A program made the position numbers and the translations under genes. Shown in pieces: positions 22,673-34,270 of a stretch of 64,000 bases of DNA; within the stretch, counting starts at the first letter, position 1; each line of letters opens with the position of its first letter. The notes beneath the pieces were generated by a model. It made no database searches. It saw only the letters and a list, made by a program, of their open reading frames with translations, and was not told where the DNA came from. The stretch is taken from NCBI GenBank assembly GCA_958510825.1, contig OY294048.1, positions 31,275,026-31,339,025 of the forward strand, given 5' to 3'. This DNA is from Brachypterus glaber (Eukaryota; Arthropoda; Insecta; Coleoptera; Kateretidae).

Positions 22673-23831
22673 CAGGGTGTTCCGTGAGGAAAGGGAAATA
22701 TTTTAAGGATGTATTCTAGAGGTCAAAGTAAGAAAAAAGTTCTTATAAATAAATGTCCAAAAACGACTCGTAAGGGAGCTACGCCCCTTCAAAGGGGTCC
22801 CAAAATTTCGATTTTTTATTAATAACTTCGGAACCCTTTGTGTTAAAGCATCGAGGTTTAGCACGTGATCTATGCTTTATAAAGCCTCAGCCAATGGTAT
22901 TTGCATGTAGTTACTTTAACCAGGGGCGTCCGTAATGGGGGGTCTTATCACTTTTTTGCCCAAAACTTCTTCTGCTCAACTTTTTTGTGGGTTTATTTTT
23001 AGAATATTATAACCAAGGTAAAAATACATAAAAAGTTACTCTTGTTGTAATACCATAGGATTAACTGTTTTCGAAAAAAATACAATTAAAGGCAAACTTA
23101 CACCTTTCTAGAACCAAAAATTAAAACTAAAATGTTAAAAACCAGAATTTTAATCTTTGCAGTGTGATTCTACATCAAAAGCTAAGAAAAAAAGTTTTAT
23201 ACATGTAGGTTCAAAAATCGATTTTAAAGGTACGATCACCCTTCAAAATTTTTGGAGACCATAACTCCCTTATCATTGATTTTTGGAATTACCTGTATAC
23301 AAACTTTTTTTCTTAGTTTGTAGTGTACAGTTAACCTACACCATTGAAATTTTGGTTTTCAACAATTTGGTGTTTAATTTTTGGTTCTTGAAACTTGTAA
23401 TTTTGCCTTTAATTGTATTTTTCTCGAAAACGGTTAATCCTAAAGTATTTTAGCAAGAGTACCTTTTTAATGTGTTTTTACTTAAAGAATACTATTCCAA
23501 TAATAAACCCACAAAAAACTTTAACAGAAAAAAGTTTGGGGCCAAAAAGTGATTAGACCCCTCTTGTCGCACGCCCCTGGTTTAAGTGACTACATGCAAA
23601 TACCATTGGCTAATAGGCCTTATTAAGAATAGATCACATGCAAAACCTTGTTGCTATAACACAAAGGGTTCCTAAGTTATTAATTAAAAATTAAATTTTT
23701 GGTACCCCATTTGAAGGGGCGTAGCTCCCTTATGAGCCGTTTGTGGACATATGTTTATGGGAACTTTTTTTCTTATTTTGACCTATACAGCATATTCTTT
23801 AAATATATCCCTTTCCTCACGGAACACCCTG
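22673..23831. mobile_element. Foldback element family R1, complete TA-flanked copy
   Basis: Ends 'CAGGGTGTTCCGTGAGGAAA' and its complement 'tttcctcacggaacaccctg' are flanked by TA on both sides. The two arms of about 550 bp pair through most of their length ('taagggagctacgccccttc' against 'gaaggggcgtagctccctta'). It is the best-bounded copy of the family seen at 1-689, 26427-27930 and 52495-53215. No transposase. Confidence 0.85.
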
Positions 23832-23878
23832 TATGTGTGCCAGGTTCTTTTATTTTAGTTTTAATTGCATGCCCACCG

Positions 23879-23995
23879 GTATAGTTTAGTATCGCTGTAT
23901 AAAGAATGTAATTCTGCTAAATACAACTACTATAATAATTATAGTAGTTGTATTTAGCAGAATTACATTCTTTATACATCGATACTAAACTATAC
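23879..23995. repeat. Near-perfect 117-bp palindrome
   Basis: Two arms of about 57 bp differ at one position (c at 23895 against a in the complement) and meet at 23937 with almost no loop. 'ctaaatacaactactataat' is mirrored by 'attatagtagttgtatttag'. It could extrude as a cruciform or be transcribed as a hairpin. It lies between two foldback elements. Confidence 0.9.
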
Positions 23996-24002
23996 TATAT
24001 CA

Positions 24003-24672
24003 ATTATTGATAGTTTAGAGTAACTGCCATGCCAAAATTTAAGGGGGTATTCTACATCCAAATATATGAAAAAAAGTTCATCCGGAAATGAGCCCTAAGG
24101 GAGCTACGGCCCTTCGAATATTGTATGGGGAACAAAAAAAAGCATCAATAAAATTTTAATGTTGCAGGGTGATTCTTCACTTAAAACAGAGAAAAAAGGT
24201 ATTATTCACCAAAACATCTAAATTTAATATTAAAGGAGTAATAGCCTTTTAAAAAGTAACTTTTTTGGTGGCACAGAATTTTACTTCGTCTTAATTGTAT
24301 TTTATTTAAAAACGGTTTCTTCTACAGTGTATATGACATTTTTTATGTACACATAACAAATTTGGGGCAAAAATGTGTTAAGCCTAATACAATTTTCCGT
24401 CTATGAACGCCTCTGGATAAATTCAAAAAAAATAAATTAAAATACTGCCCTTATTAATACTATTAGTACTCATGCAAAAGCTTGTCGCTCTAGCTTAAAG
24501 GGTACCAGAGTTATTAATTAAAAACCTTATTTTTATTACAATTTTAAAGGGCTGTAGCTCCCTTAGGGCTCATTTGCGGACCAACCTTTATAGGATTTGA
24601 TTTTCGATATTTTTGAATGCAGAATCACCTCTTAAATTTTGGCATGTCAGTTATTGATCACCCTGTATAGTA
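24003..24672. mobile_element. Foldback element related to family R1
   Basis: The right end 'atgtcagttattgatcaccc' plus 'tgtatag' faces the left 'aattattgatagtttagagt', 'aactgccatgcc'. Inner arms include 'gggagctacggcccttcgaa' and its partial complement 'gggctgtagctcccttaggg'. Fragments with the same right end lie at 32080-32103 and 63800-63823. Confidence 0.65.
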
Positions 24673-25046
24673 ATAATAACATTTATACAATGTTAGATTT
24701 TTCACGTTATTAATCTTGTGTCTTTTGTAAATAAAATATAATAACATATTGTTGGGATCATGTATTTTACTTACAACTTAATGATCTTAATTTAAATACA
24801 TACATAAAACTAAGCTTAGGCTAATTTGTATTTACATTATTTTGTATCTAAGAGAATATTTTATTAAAGAAGCTAAAGCTAAAATGGGTTTATGCTGGAA
24901 ATACACTCAGATTTCATCTAAGAAAAAATGCGTATTCTCATATACGTTATATTCAAATTTTATCAGTATACCCAGTGTTTTTTTTTAACTTGGAACTTTC
25001 AAATATCTCAAATACCGTGCATTAAAAAAAAAAAAGATGTCAGACA

Positions 25047-25048
<2 letters not shown>

Positions 25049-25083
<35 letters not shown>
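25049..25083. repeat. (AAT)n microsatellite, LINE tail
   Basis: About 11 units of AAT. Its position at the 3' end of the minus-strand LINE fits a tail generated at target-primed reverse transcription. Confidence 0.85.
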
Positions 25084-25648
25084 TTTATTTCGCCACTTGG
25101 GTACAATGTACATATGGTATGTCAAAAAAAAAAATAAATAAAATACAACAAAAATCTGCACGTAGCAAAAAAAAAAAATAAAAAATTACAAAAAAAAAAC
25201 TACATACAGATTTAAGACTAACAAATAAATAAAATAATTAATATAAATAGTACATTACAACACATATAATATATTCAATGTTTTTTTTTCTTAAACATTT
25301 AAAAATACATAAAATATCCATAAACAAATTAAAAAATAAATAAACTAAACAAAAAATAAAATTTAAATAATTTAAAATACGTTACAGGCACAATACATTA
25401 ATTATTAAAACTACATGAGTAAAATTCGTCAAGATTGTAAAAAGAATTTTGTATTAAAATATTTTTCACTGTTGACTTGAAAGAAATATGACTACTTATT
25501 GTTCGTATACGTTTCCGTAGAGCATTATATAAGCTGATACAGTTGAACATGGGTGACTTTTTGTACTTAGTTGTCTTGTGTTTAGGAATACTTAAAAATT
25601 CATGCCTAGTATTATAGTCATGATTTTGTGAAGTAGTAACAAACAAAA
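25050..25648 (-). mobile_element. 5'-truncated LINE (non-LTR retrotransposon) insertion
   Basis: On the minus strand it begins within the last about 80 codons of the reverse-transcriptase ORF and ends in a (TTA)n tail at 25050-25083. Flanking 'acaaa' on both sides (25044-25048 and 25649-25653) is a candidate 5-bp target duplication. The reading of the host foldback resumes across it. Confidence 0.75.
25398..25646 (-). pseudogene. LINE ORF2 C-terminal fragment
   Basis: 82 codons ending before a 3' UTR. The sequence HDYNTRHEFLSIPKHKT, KSPMFNCISLYNALRKRI, FKSTVKNILIQNSFYNLDEF matches the usual C-terminal layout of non-LTR retrotransposon reverse transcriptases ('NYNTR...P.H...S..Y....YN.LP..I....FK..L'). 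No catalytic motifs are included because of the 5' truncation. Confidence 0.7.
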
Positions 25649-26426
25649 GTTGTTTATTTTAATGGAGGAAACAAAATGGCGTATTTATTTTTTACGGATA
25701 TTTACTTTTTAAGGTAATTTCAAGGTCAACTTTGTTTTTTTAAATGGAAGCATATATTTTTTTTTACTTTTGTTTAATTCTCCCCAAAAAAAATTAAATC
25801 TTTTGTAAAAAGCTTTTTTTGATCGGACTTTTAGTTGCGGAGATAACACAGCCACACAAAATCAAAAAAGTTGCATCTCCGACGGACTTGACTAGTCAGT
25901 TCCTATATATTTTGAGCCGCTGAATCCGAATCAGAGGTTGAAATTTGAAATTTAGCTCTCATTTTCAACATAACCACAAAAAACATATCATATCATTGCG
26001 AAAAGTATGTTTTTGAGGTTATGTTGAAAATGGGAGCTAACTTTCAAATTCCGACCTCAGATTCGGATTCAGCGGCTCAAAATACATAGGAACTGACTAG
26101 TCAAGTCCGTCGGAGATCCAACTTTTTTAACTTTGCGTGGCTGTGTTATCTCTGCAACTAAAAGTCCGATCAAGAAAAGTTTTTTACAAAATATTTTTAT
26201 TTTTTTGAGGAGAATTAAATAACAGTAAAAAACTATATGTTTCTATTTAAAAAAACAAAGTTGACCATGAAATAACCTTAAAAAGGTAAATATCCGTAAA
26301 AAATAAATACGCCATTTTGTTTCCCCTACTATAATAAATAACTTTTGTCCGACATTTTTTTTCCAAAATGCATAGCATTCGAGATATTTGAAAGTTTCAG
26401 GTTAAAAAAACACCCGGTATAGTAGA

Positions 26427-27930
26427 CTAAGATAAAAAAACACAAAAGTGGTAGGTCAGTTTTATTTGTAAAGACCACTTTACTCGGAGCAATTTGTACG
26501 CAAGTTTGATGCTATGCAAGTTTGCTGCCAGATATAGCATGAGGACAATTGGACATTGATTCGCCTTTTCACGGAGCAAGTTGTACGCAAGTTTGGTGCT
26601 ATATATTGCAAGGTAAACAGTGCTGCCAACCAGACAATTTTGACGTGTCTCTGCGTTTGTTGACAAAAACATAACCTAGCATTTGCTTTTTTAAGGAAGT
26701 TTTTTAGTTAGACATACCGACCTATTATTAATAATAATAATTATTAACATGTGCAGTTGCTACTATATTAGTAAAATGAAATCGATTTGGTAACTTTTTT
26801 TCCAGGTTGGTACCACGAAAATAACCGTAAAACTTGCGTGAAAATCGCCGAAAAATAGAACATGTTCTAAATAATTTGATGGCACGAAAATGGCCTCGAA
26901 CTTGCCTGAAGGCGTGCGCAGTGACTGAATCATTCTTGCAACAAACTTGCATAGCATCAAACTTGCGCACAAATTGCTCCGTGTAAAGTGGCTTTAAGGA
27001 AGCTACGATCCTCCTAATGGTACATCTCAGAAGTAGTTTTTATTTAATATCTCTGGAACCCCATCTACAGTAACGATTTTTTACACATGCCTTAACATTG
27101 ATAAAGGCTAATTTTTATATAATTTTTAGTTTGGTAATTTTAACCAGGGACGTCACTTTTTTGTCCCAAACTTTTTTATCTGTACTTTTTTTTGACATTC
27201 TCTCAATATAATATTATTATTTAGTTAAAAATACATAAAAAAAGGTACTCTTAGTTTAACACCGTAGAACCAACCGTTACCGAGAAAATTGCAGTTGAAG
27301 AGATTTTTTCACGTTCTTCTGGGCATCAAAAATATGAACTAAAAATTGCGCCAATAAAAATTTTAATAATGCAAGATGATTTTAAATCAAAAACTATAAA
27401 AAAAAGTTCCTATACACCTAGGTTTTAAATTCAGTTTTAAGAGTAATACCGGGTCTTAAAATGTAACACTTCCTAAGTGGGCGTAGCTCCCTTAAAATCC
27501 ATTTGTGGTCATTTGTGTATAGGGAATTTTTTCTATAATTTTTGATGTAGAATCTTCCTGCATTATTAAAATTTTTATTGGCGCAATTTTTAGTTTCTAT
27601 TTTATCGAAAACGGTTGGTTCTACGGTGTTACACTAAGAGTACCTTTTTTATGTATTTTTAACTAAAGAATTATATTTTATTGAGAAAATTTCAGAAAAG
27701 TACAGATAAAAAGTTTTGGACAACAAAGTGACATCACCCCCCCCCCCCCATTTTGCACGTCCCTGGTTTAAATTACCGAACTGAAAGTTATATAAAAGGT
27801 AGCCTTTATCAATGTTAAGGCAATATACTGTAGTTCGTGGGGTTCCAGAGATATTAAATAAAAACTACTTCACTTCCCTTCCTTACGAATAAAAATCGAC
27901 CTACCACTTTTGTGTTTTATTGTCTTAGAA
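26427..27930. mobile_element. Foldback family R1, interrupted by a MITE
   Basis: TIRs: left 'ctaagataaaaaaacacaaa' with 'agtggtaggtc', right 'gacctaccacttttgtgttt' with 'tattgtcttag'. The inner arms (27000-27460 and 27480-27900) mirror each other, for example 'ggtactcttagtttaacacc' against 'ggtgttacactaagagtacc'. A 525-bp TIR element has inserted in the outer left arm at 26473-26997. Confidence 0.8.
26473..26997. mobile_element. Harbinger-like MITE with TAA target duplication
   Basis: TIRs of about 54 bp: 'gaccactttactcggagcaa' ... and its inverse 'attgctccgtgtaaagtggc'. The flanks are 'tttgTAA' and 'TAAggaag'. The uninterrupted host sequence, visible inverted at 27880-27900, has a single TAA, so TAA is the duplication. 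A 3-bp TWA duplication is characteristic of PIF/Harbinger. A second internal copy of the TIR motif ('cacggagcaagttgtacgca') lies at 26573. Confidence 0.75.
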
Positions 27931-27954
27931 TTAGGTATACTATACTGGAAATTC

Positions 27955-28097
27955 AATAAAACCTACAGTGACTCATACCTCTGCTGCTTTCGTATAAGGG
28001 GTCCGCCTTTGCGAAGCTTCGACTAAATTACGCGGGTCGCACCCGAACCCGTATGATCTTCGCAACTGAGTCACAGCAGGTTTTATTGAATTTCCAG
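27955..28097. mobile_element. TA-flanked 143-bp MITE
   Basis: TIRs 'CTGGAAATTCAATAAAACCT' and 'aggttttattgaatttccag' are perfect over 20 bp and bounded by TA. The GC-richer core holds 'gggtcgcacccgaaccc'. No coding potential. Confidence 0.8.
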
Positions 28098-28315
28098 TAT
28101 ATATACTGACAAAATTTGAATATAACGATAAGAACACCCTGTACGCGCGTTTAAATTCGTCTATTTCATGCGGAAATGCTTCTTATGTAAAATTTTACTT
28201 CTTACTGTTGTATAATTACTAGATTACCATGTAACACGCCGAACGCACATGATTTAAATAACACCAAACTGTCCATCAAAGCAGTATACCACCAAAACAT
28301 ATATTTTTATGTCCT

Positions 28316-29976
28316 AAGATTTTTCTAGAGCACTAGATAGGTAGGTTTGTTAGGGTAGGTGCTTAGTTCGAGGGATTCCACAGGAGAGTACCGACATAGC
28401 CACAATTTCAGCCTCAAGAAATTTTTCTAGAAACAGGACATGTCGTTGCTACAGCAAAAATAATGTTGAAATCAAGTCTGTTATACACCAAACATTTGCG
28501 CTAACTATTTAGATTAAAATTGTTTGACATTAAATATGACAATTTAAATATTTTTATCCAAATTTTCTAATAATATAGTTTTTTTAAGGTGTTTTGTTCA
28601 TAAATTGCATAGAAGATACAGTGCATTCTGTTTACAAACGGTTCTGGTTTAAAATTATAGTTCTAAAATGTTTATAATTCATTCAAATGTATGTAGTAAT
28701 ATTTTTGTTAGTTTAGCAAAACTCATACAATTTATTATTAACTAATGTATTACCAAGCTGAATATCCATTAGGGCTAATAATAGCTGATTTAGAACCTTT
28801 TTTAAATCTTTTAAAATCTCTTGATGCAGTTTTAGGTAATTTGGTAGACTATTTCACAAACAATATATAGGCCAATCAAAACCTTGCATTTTTAGTTTCT
28901 TGACCAATCAGATCAAAATGAATCTGATAATTTTTGCACATGTGCAATTATCACTTGGTTACTGTGAAAACAAGAAACTGACAGTTACTGACATCTTAAT
29001 AAATGTTATATTTTTGCAAAATGTCTTTTTAATTTGTGAAGCTTACCTTTAGTTGATTTATTTTTATTAATAAGCAATATAAATGCTTATTTTATTACCA
29101 AAACATCCTAGGGGTTTATATGTCATACGAGCCGGCAGGCGAGTATGACGGTCCCGCGAGCGCGGAATTACTATTCCATACGTGTTTTAGACTATACTTT
29201 TTATTCGACTGCAAATATGAAACACTGTATGGCTTTAAACTGAGGACAAGGTTAAAAACAATGTTTTTTGTGACTCGACATTGTAAATGCAACAAAACAC
29301 ATATTTTTAAATAAAGCAATTTATATTATTTAATAATTTTATCAAATCAGTACTTAAAAAAGATTTTTATTAAATTTTAGCACATATTTACAAATTATAA
29401 TGCAAAAAGGTTATGTCAGATTGTTGTGGCAGATATCAGGTTTAAATATTTAACAATAGATGGAGCAGTTTTAATTTTTTGAACTAAATTGATAAAAAAC
29501 TGGTCAAATATTAAGAAAAACTAATAAACTTTATGTAATTTTAACGCAAAACTTTAAATTGCATTAAATTATTCAATGTTTCATGGTAAAATATATATAG
29601 TTTTGCTAATTTTGCTACAGTTTTCTTTACTTTTATTAACAAGAGATGGCACTGCATGTGCTCATTCTTGATACGGAATATTCATACCGCATCTAGAGCT
29701 AGAATGGATGCATTCTGTGTTTGAAAAGTGTGTGTATTTGCTTACATTTTAAAGCAGTCGTAGAAAAATAACTATTCTATTATTGTCAAAGTTTGATGTC
29801 AAATAGAATAACAATTAAAATGAAAAATTATTTTGTTTAAATTTTACTTTTGATGACGCACTTCCGTCCGCCATTTTCCATCTGAGATTTTGTGTATGTC
29901 GTTACTCTCTTTTGTGTAGTGTGTAAACTACCTACCCACCCTAACAAACCTCCTGTCCAGTGCTCTAGATTTTTCC
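28316..29976. mobile_element. Non-autonomous TIR element
   Basis: TIRs of about 45 bp: left 'aagatttttctagagcacta' with 'ggtaggtttgttagggtagg', right 'ctacctacccaccctaacaa' with 'cagtgctctagatttttcc'. Segments of its left part ('tagaaacaggacatgtcgtt', 'gttatacaccaaacattt') recur inverted at 43108-43190, so the family has at least one more relic in the window. Confidence 0.65.
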
Positions 29977-30120
29977 AGCAAATAATATTAAAACCTTGTA
30001 AATAAAAAATTCGATGGTGCTAAATATGTTTGGAGCACATATAGTACTTTGCCCATTTTGTAAATTAGCCATAATAATAGTATCATGTCATATTTAGGGC
30101 CACTGATCTAGAGGCCACTA

Positions 30121-31270
30121 GATGACACTACACCTTTTCAAGTTGTAAATCAGAAAGTGTGATATTAATTTCAGACAGTGTTATTCGTTATTCAGATTTT
30201 TAAAATAAATTTCGGAAAGTATAAATTGTAATTCAGATTTTTAAATTATATTTCAGAAAGTGTAAATTGTAATTCAGATTTGCAAGTTATATTTCAGAAA
30301 GTATAAATTGTAATTCAGATTTTTAAATTATATTTCAGAAAGCGTAAGTTGAAATTCAGAAAGTATAAATTATATTTCAGAAAGTAGAAATTAAATTTCA
30401 TAATGTGTTATTTTATTTAAATTTGGATCTGTAAATTCAATTTCAGAAAGTGTAAATTAATTAATTTATGGGAGGCATGGCGTAGTGGCTAGCGCGTATG
30501 TATAGCAAGTCTACTATCATGAGTTCGATTCTCACTGGCGCTGATTTGTCTTTTTCAGTTAATTAATAATTGAAATTTGGCGAAGGCGATAAGTGAAACG
30601 GACAATCCCTAGAAACTGGTTCGAAAGTCAGTATAAGCCAGTGGTTCCCTCTACTACTAGCCCACACAAGTCCTGGACTTAGGGGATGCTTAATTAAGTA
30701 GAATAGTACGAGGTTAAACAAATAAACAAACAAACAAAACAAACAATTTTAGAAAACGGTAATTTGTAAATCAGAAATCATAATTTTTATTTCAGAACGT
30801 ATTGTATTCAACAAAATTAAAAAAAAAGTACCAGTTATGTATTATACATAAATATATTATATTCGGTATTAAATATTGAACAGCAATAAATTAAAATTAA
30901 AAAAAAAAAAATTACATAAGACTAAACATTTAACAAAATTAATATTTCTGAAATTTAATTTACACTTTCTGAAATACAATTTACACTTTCTGAAATACAA
31001 TTTACTCTGTAATAATAATATAAAGTTATAATTTCTGAAATATAATTTACACTTTCTGAATTTCAACTTACGCTTTCTGAAATATAATTTACACTTTCTG
31101 AAATTTAATTTATACTTTCTGAAATATAAATTGCAAATCTGAATTACAATTTACACTTTCTGAAATATAACTTGCAAATCTGAATAACAATTTATACTTT
31201 TTGAAATTTAACTTGAAATTCTGAATATAAATGTACACTTTCCTATTTACAACTTGAAAAGGTGTAGTCA
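30121..31270. mobile_element. Foldback element with short-repeat arms (TTTCAGAAAGT family), carrying a SINE
   Basis: Ends 'cactacaccttttcaagttg' (30127) and 'caacttgaaaaggtgtagt' (31249) are inverted. The left arm (30150-30460) is about ten alternating units of ATTTCAGAAAGTGTAAATT and ATTCAGATTTTTAAATTAT; the right arm (30945-31240) holds the inverse units, TTTCTGAAATTTAATTTACA. This is FB-like architecture. A tRNA-derived SINE has inserted between the arms at 30470-30745. The minus-strand ORF over the right arm, reading repeated FRKCKLYFR, is just the repeat translated. Confidence 0.82.
30470..30745 (+). mobile_element. tRNA-derived SINE, full-length copy
   Basis: The head has an A box, TGGCGTAGTGG, and a B box, GTTCGATTC, at the spacing of a tRNA internal promoter. 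A tRNA-unrelated body follows ('ctggttcgaaagtcagtata', 'cacacaagtcctggactta') and then an (AAAC)n tail. Two further copies are at 62872-63418. It would be transcribed by RNA polymerase III and mobilised by a LINE. The head is not a functional tRNA: acceptor-stem ends do not pair. Confidence 0.88.
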
Positions 31271-33449
31271 CATTTTTACAAAACTATTTATGAATGGTTT
31301 TTATATTTTTTATTTGTGCCTGTGCTCCTCTCATAATATGACTAAAAGAACCCTAGTCCCTAAGTTGTTATTTTTTTATTGTAAATGGTATACCATGGTC
31401 GAATAAAAAGTAACAAGATAATAGTTGGAAAAATGTTGATCTTAAAGGGGTTTTTTAAAATAAATGTATAAAAAAATTTAATTTAAAATTTAAATTTATT
31501 ATTAATTAAGATAATATTAAAACTTATTTGTTTTTTTCTTTTGCCTTTCTTTTGATTCTTTTGATTACATAAAATTTTCAGAAGAAAATTTCTAATAAAA
31601 TAATAAAATAAAATAAAAAAGCTTAAAATTAAATTAATAAAAATGTATATAACTATTTAGTAAGTTATTTAATATTCTATTTTTATTGGAATATTTTATT
31701 TTATAGTGGAAACACCAATTATTTAATTTATTTTTTAATATTAATAATATTAAATGGAGTTGCTTTCCTCACCTGGAACCGGCAACATGTATACTTTCGG
31801 CTATAATTTTTAAATCGGTAACAACGTTTATTTTACGCATCAAGTAGTTTATGTGAAAATATTAATACTATGAAACCGTTTTATATATTTAAATTGATTT
31901 TACAATTGTATATTTGATGTTTATGATGTACTTTTGTGGATGAACCTGGATTAGGCTTTTCCAGGTTTTTTTTTTTGAGGTTATACAGGTTAATCAATAA
32001 CTGGCATGCCGGACCAACCTTTATAGAAACTTTTTCTCATATTTTTGGATGTAGAATCAACTCTTAAATTTTGACGAGGCAGTTACTGACCACCCTGTAT
32101 AAGAAGAATATATATTTTTTTGAAGCGATTAGAGAGAGAGAGGCTCACGTCAAGTCTCTAATACTTGGACCTGGTCAAAAGGAAGAGAGTTCAAGACTTA
32201 AAAGTCCTTTTTGGTCACTTTAATTTAGTATCTAAAAGGTCATTTTAAAGAAAAAGAAGAATAATAATATATTTTTTGCTAGAAATTTACTGTCCGCTTT
32301 GTAACCTGGAGGTGTATACTAGGTTTTCGGGTAGGGCTCAATGTGTTAGAAAATAAGCCTGTAAATTTTGGCGATGATTGGCAATGGGGAACATCTCCCA
32401 GAATCAACCGGAAAATCGAAGTACTCCACAGTGGGCCAGGAAAAAAAAACAGGGACAAAATTCTGAATTTTTGCATACGACTATTTTTGATACCGCTGAT
32501 TTAGAATAAAATAATGAAAATATTAAAAAAAAAAATAGGGTGGTCCAAAATATTATTTTTTCTTCGATCTATCTAAAAATGTGTCAAATGACTTCTTTTG
32601 ATTATGTTGATGTAAACCAATGTAAATAACTTCAAAATTCAAAATGGCGGATGTGACTCCCTCCTCAACCACCCTAATGGGGCAATTTTTTTTTTAATTT
32701 ACTGTCAGCTTTGTAACCTGGACTGGGTCGAAAAATCTTTTTTTTTTAGTTGGGTTTTCGGGTAGTGATAGACAATTCGTTCAAAAGTCACCCCCCCCTC
32801 CCGCAGCTAACGTAAAAATGTAGTTTGCTGTGATATTAAAATTTTCAAATATAACCAGCAGCAGGTTTCTGCTGCTGTCAACGTTCATAAAAACATGTCA
32901 AATTTAACTACCAAGATTTGAATTAGATTTAATCTATTTATTGTTAAAATGAAATTTAACAAAGCAAGATTTTTGGACATCTTCATGAAGAAAAAGTTCT
33001 GTACGTAACATATTTAGTTGTCCGGAAACCTAAAAAAAAAACAAATCGTTAAAAAAGAAAACTTTCTGGTTAATGTGGCAATTTATTCCATAATTTTATT
33101 TTAATCTAATTAATAAGGTGCACTCCATTATAAATTATGTCTATTTTTTTAATTAAAAAGTAATTTTTTATTATTTAATGAAATAAATGTCTCCTTGTTA
33201 ATTAATTTTTCACTGTATAAAATTACAAAAATTCACTCCGGTCAAGCTACTTTTATAAAAGCCAATATTGGGATCTTTATGTTTTCCGACAATTTTTGTA
33301 GTAAAACCAACTTTAAGTACTATTTTTATTGTAATCTAAACAGCCAATATCCGGGCCAAATCTTGAAAACCAATCTTACTTCTACTGCCATTCTTTGGTA
33401 TTAGACTAAGCCTTGCCCAAATTACTCCAGTTTTGTAGAGGATATAAAT
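31271..33449. other. Intergenic; R1-like fragment and short direct repeats
   Basis: 31983-32103 is a foldback-end fragment ('taatcaataactggcatgcc' ... 'cagttactgaccaccctgta') as at 24003-24672. 'aatttactgtc(c/a)gctttg' plus 'taacctgga' occurs at about 32285 and 32696, flanking about 400 bp. The rest is AT-rich with no gene; several 60-70 codon frames lack family features. Confidence 0.4.
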
Positions 33450-33883
33450 CGTCGGCTTACAAGTAAAAGGCACTAAGTCACTTTTTTGCAAAAATGGTAT
33501 TTTAATGGCACTGTAATTAATTTTTGATGATCTATGTATAGGTAAACCGAACTAACTTCTAGGTGGACTGCCAAGGGAGTTACCCACTATACAAAACGCA
33601 CCAATTTGGCAATAGGCACTAAGTCACTTAGTGCACTTAGTGCGTTTTAATTCTAGATTATTTCAAATGCTTCTGCACTAAGCGACTTTCTAAAAAAAGT
33701 TAATTTATAAAAATATGATTGCTTGAATCATTTATATGATACAATATAGCGTTATTTATTATACTGACAAACGCATTCAAATTTTGCTATGTTAAAGTTG
33801 ATGGAATAGAGAAAGAACAGAGAAACAGAACTTTACCTGTAAAATGACAATGCTTTTTACGTGTACTTTCGATGTGTAGGTAA

Positions 33884-34120
33884 TTATTTAATTTTTATTT
33901 GCATTGGTTTTTTAATTATCAGATAATATTTCAAAACTAAATTTGAAGCCTTCACACTAAGTTCAAAGTCTCGGTGCATTTCTGAGGGGTGTTGCAACGT
34001 GAAGTGTTTTATCATTAATAATGATTCATTATAATTATTGACTTTAGAAGATGCTTCTTTGTCGTCATAGCCGATGGCCTCTGAAAACTGTCTTAGTTCT
34101 GGCATAGTAAGCAGTTTCAT
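33884..34120 (-). CDS. Unrecognised ORF inside composite TIR element
   Basis: 78 codons on the minus strand, starting MKLLTMPELRQFSEAIGYDD and continuing KEASSKVNNYNESLLMIKHF. The function is unknown. The same start is kept in the second copy near 51312, where the frame later breaks at a small deletion. The composition looks protein-like (mixed polar and hydrophobic, helical) rather than a repeat translation. It may be a captured host exon or the relic of the element's own protein. Low confidence that it is expressed. Confidence 0.25.
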   Translation of the reverse strand: MKLLTMPELRQFSEAIGYDDKEASSKVNNYNESLLMIKHFTLQHPSEMHRDFELSVKASNLVLKYYLIIKKPMQIKIK

Positions 34121-34270
34121 ATAATTAATACTAATTAATTATTATTATTAATTTTGGAAACGTTCTTTAAACAATCAAAAAGTACAAACCCTTCTTTTAA
34201 AAATCTAGTTTTTGAAAATTTATGTAAACATCTTGTTTTCTACTTTATAGTTATACATTACCTTTAATTT

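Larger units (their letters stand above)
22388..23850. mobile_element. Outer TIR pair enclosing a MITE and a foldback
   Basis: 'aaaggacctggcacacata' (22388-22406) and 'tatgtgtgccaggttcttt' (23831-23849) are inverted copies flanking two back-to-back elements (22405-22670 and 22673-23831). The simplest reading is an older element split by later TA-targeted insertions. Confidence 0.55.
24968..26420. mobile_element. Foldback element interrupted by a LINE
   Basis: TIRs: left 'gtttttttttaacttggaac' with 'tttcaaatatctc', right 'gagatatttgaaagtttcag' with 'gttaaaaaaacac'. The two main arms (25650-25990 and 26005-26330) mirror each other: 'cagttcctatatattttgag' faces 'ctcaaaatacataggaactg'. A 600-bp LINE tail (25050-25648) sits in the left arm, which otherwise would continue 'gtcagacaaaagttgtttat', matching the right arm inverse. 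Confidence 0.8.

Noticed and set aside
30470..30545. Functional tRNA gene
   Set aside because: A and B boxes are present, but acceptor ends do not pair, there is a SINE body and A-rich tail, and further copies exist: it is a SINE head.
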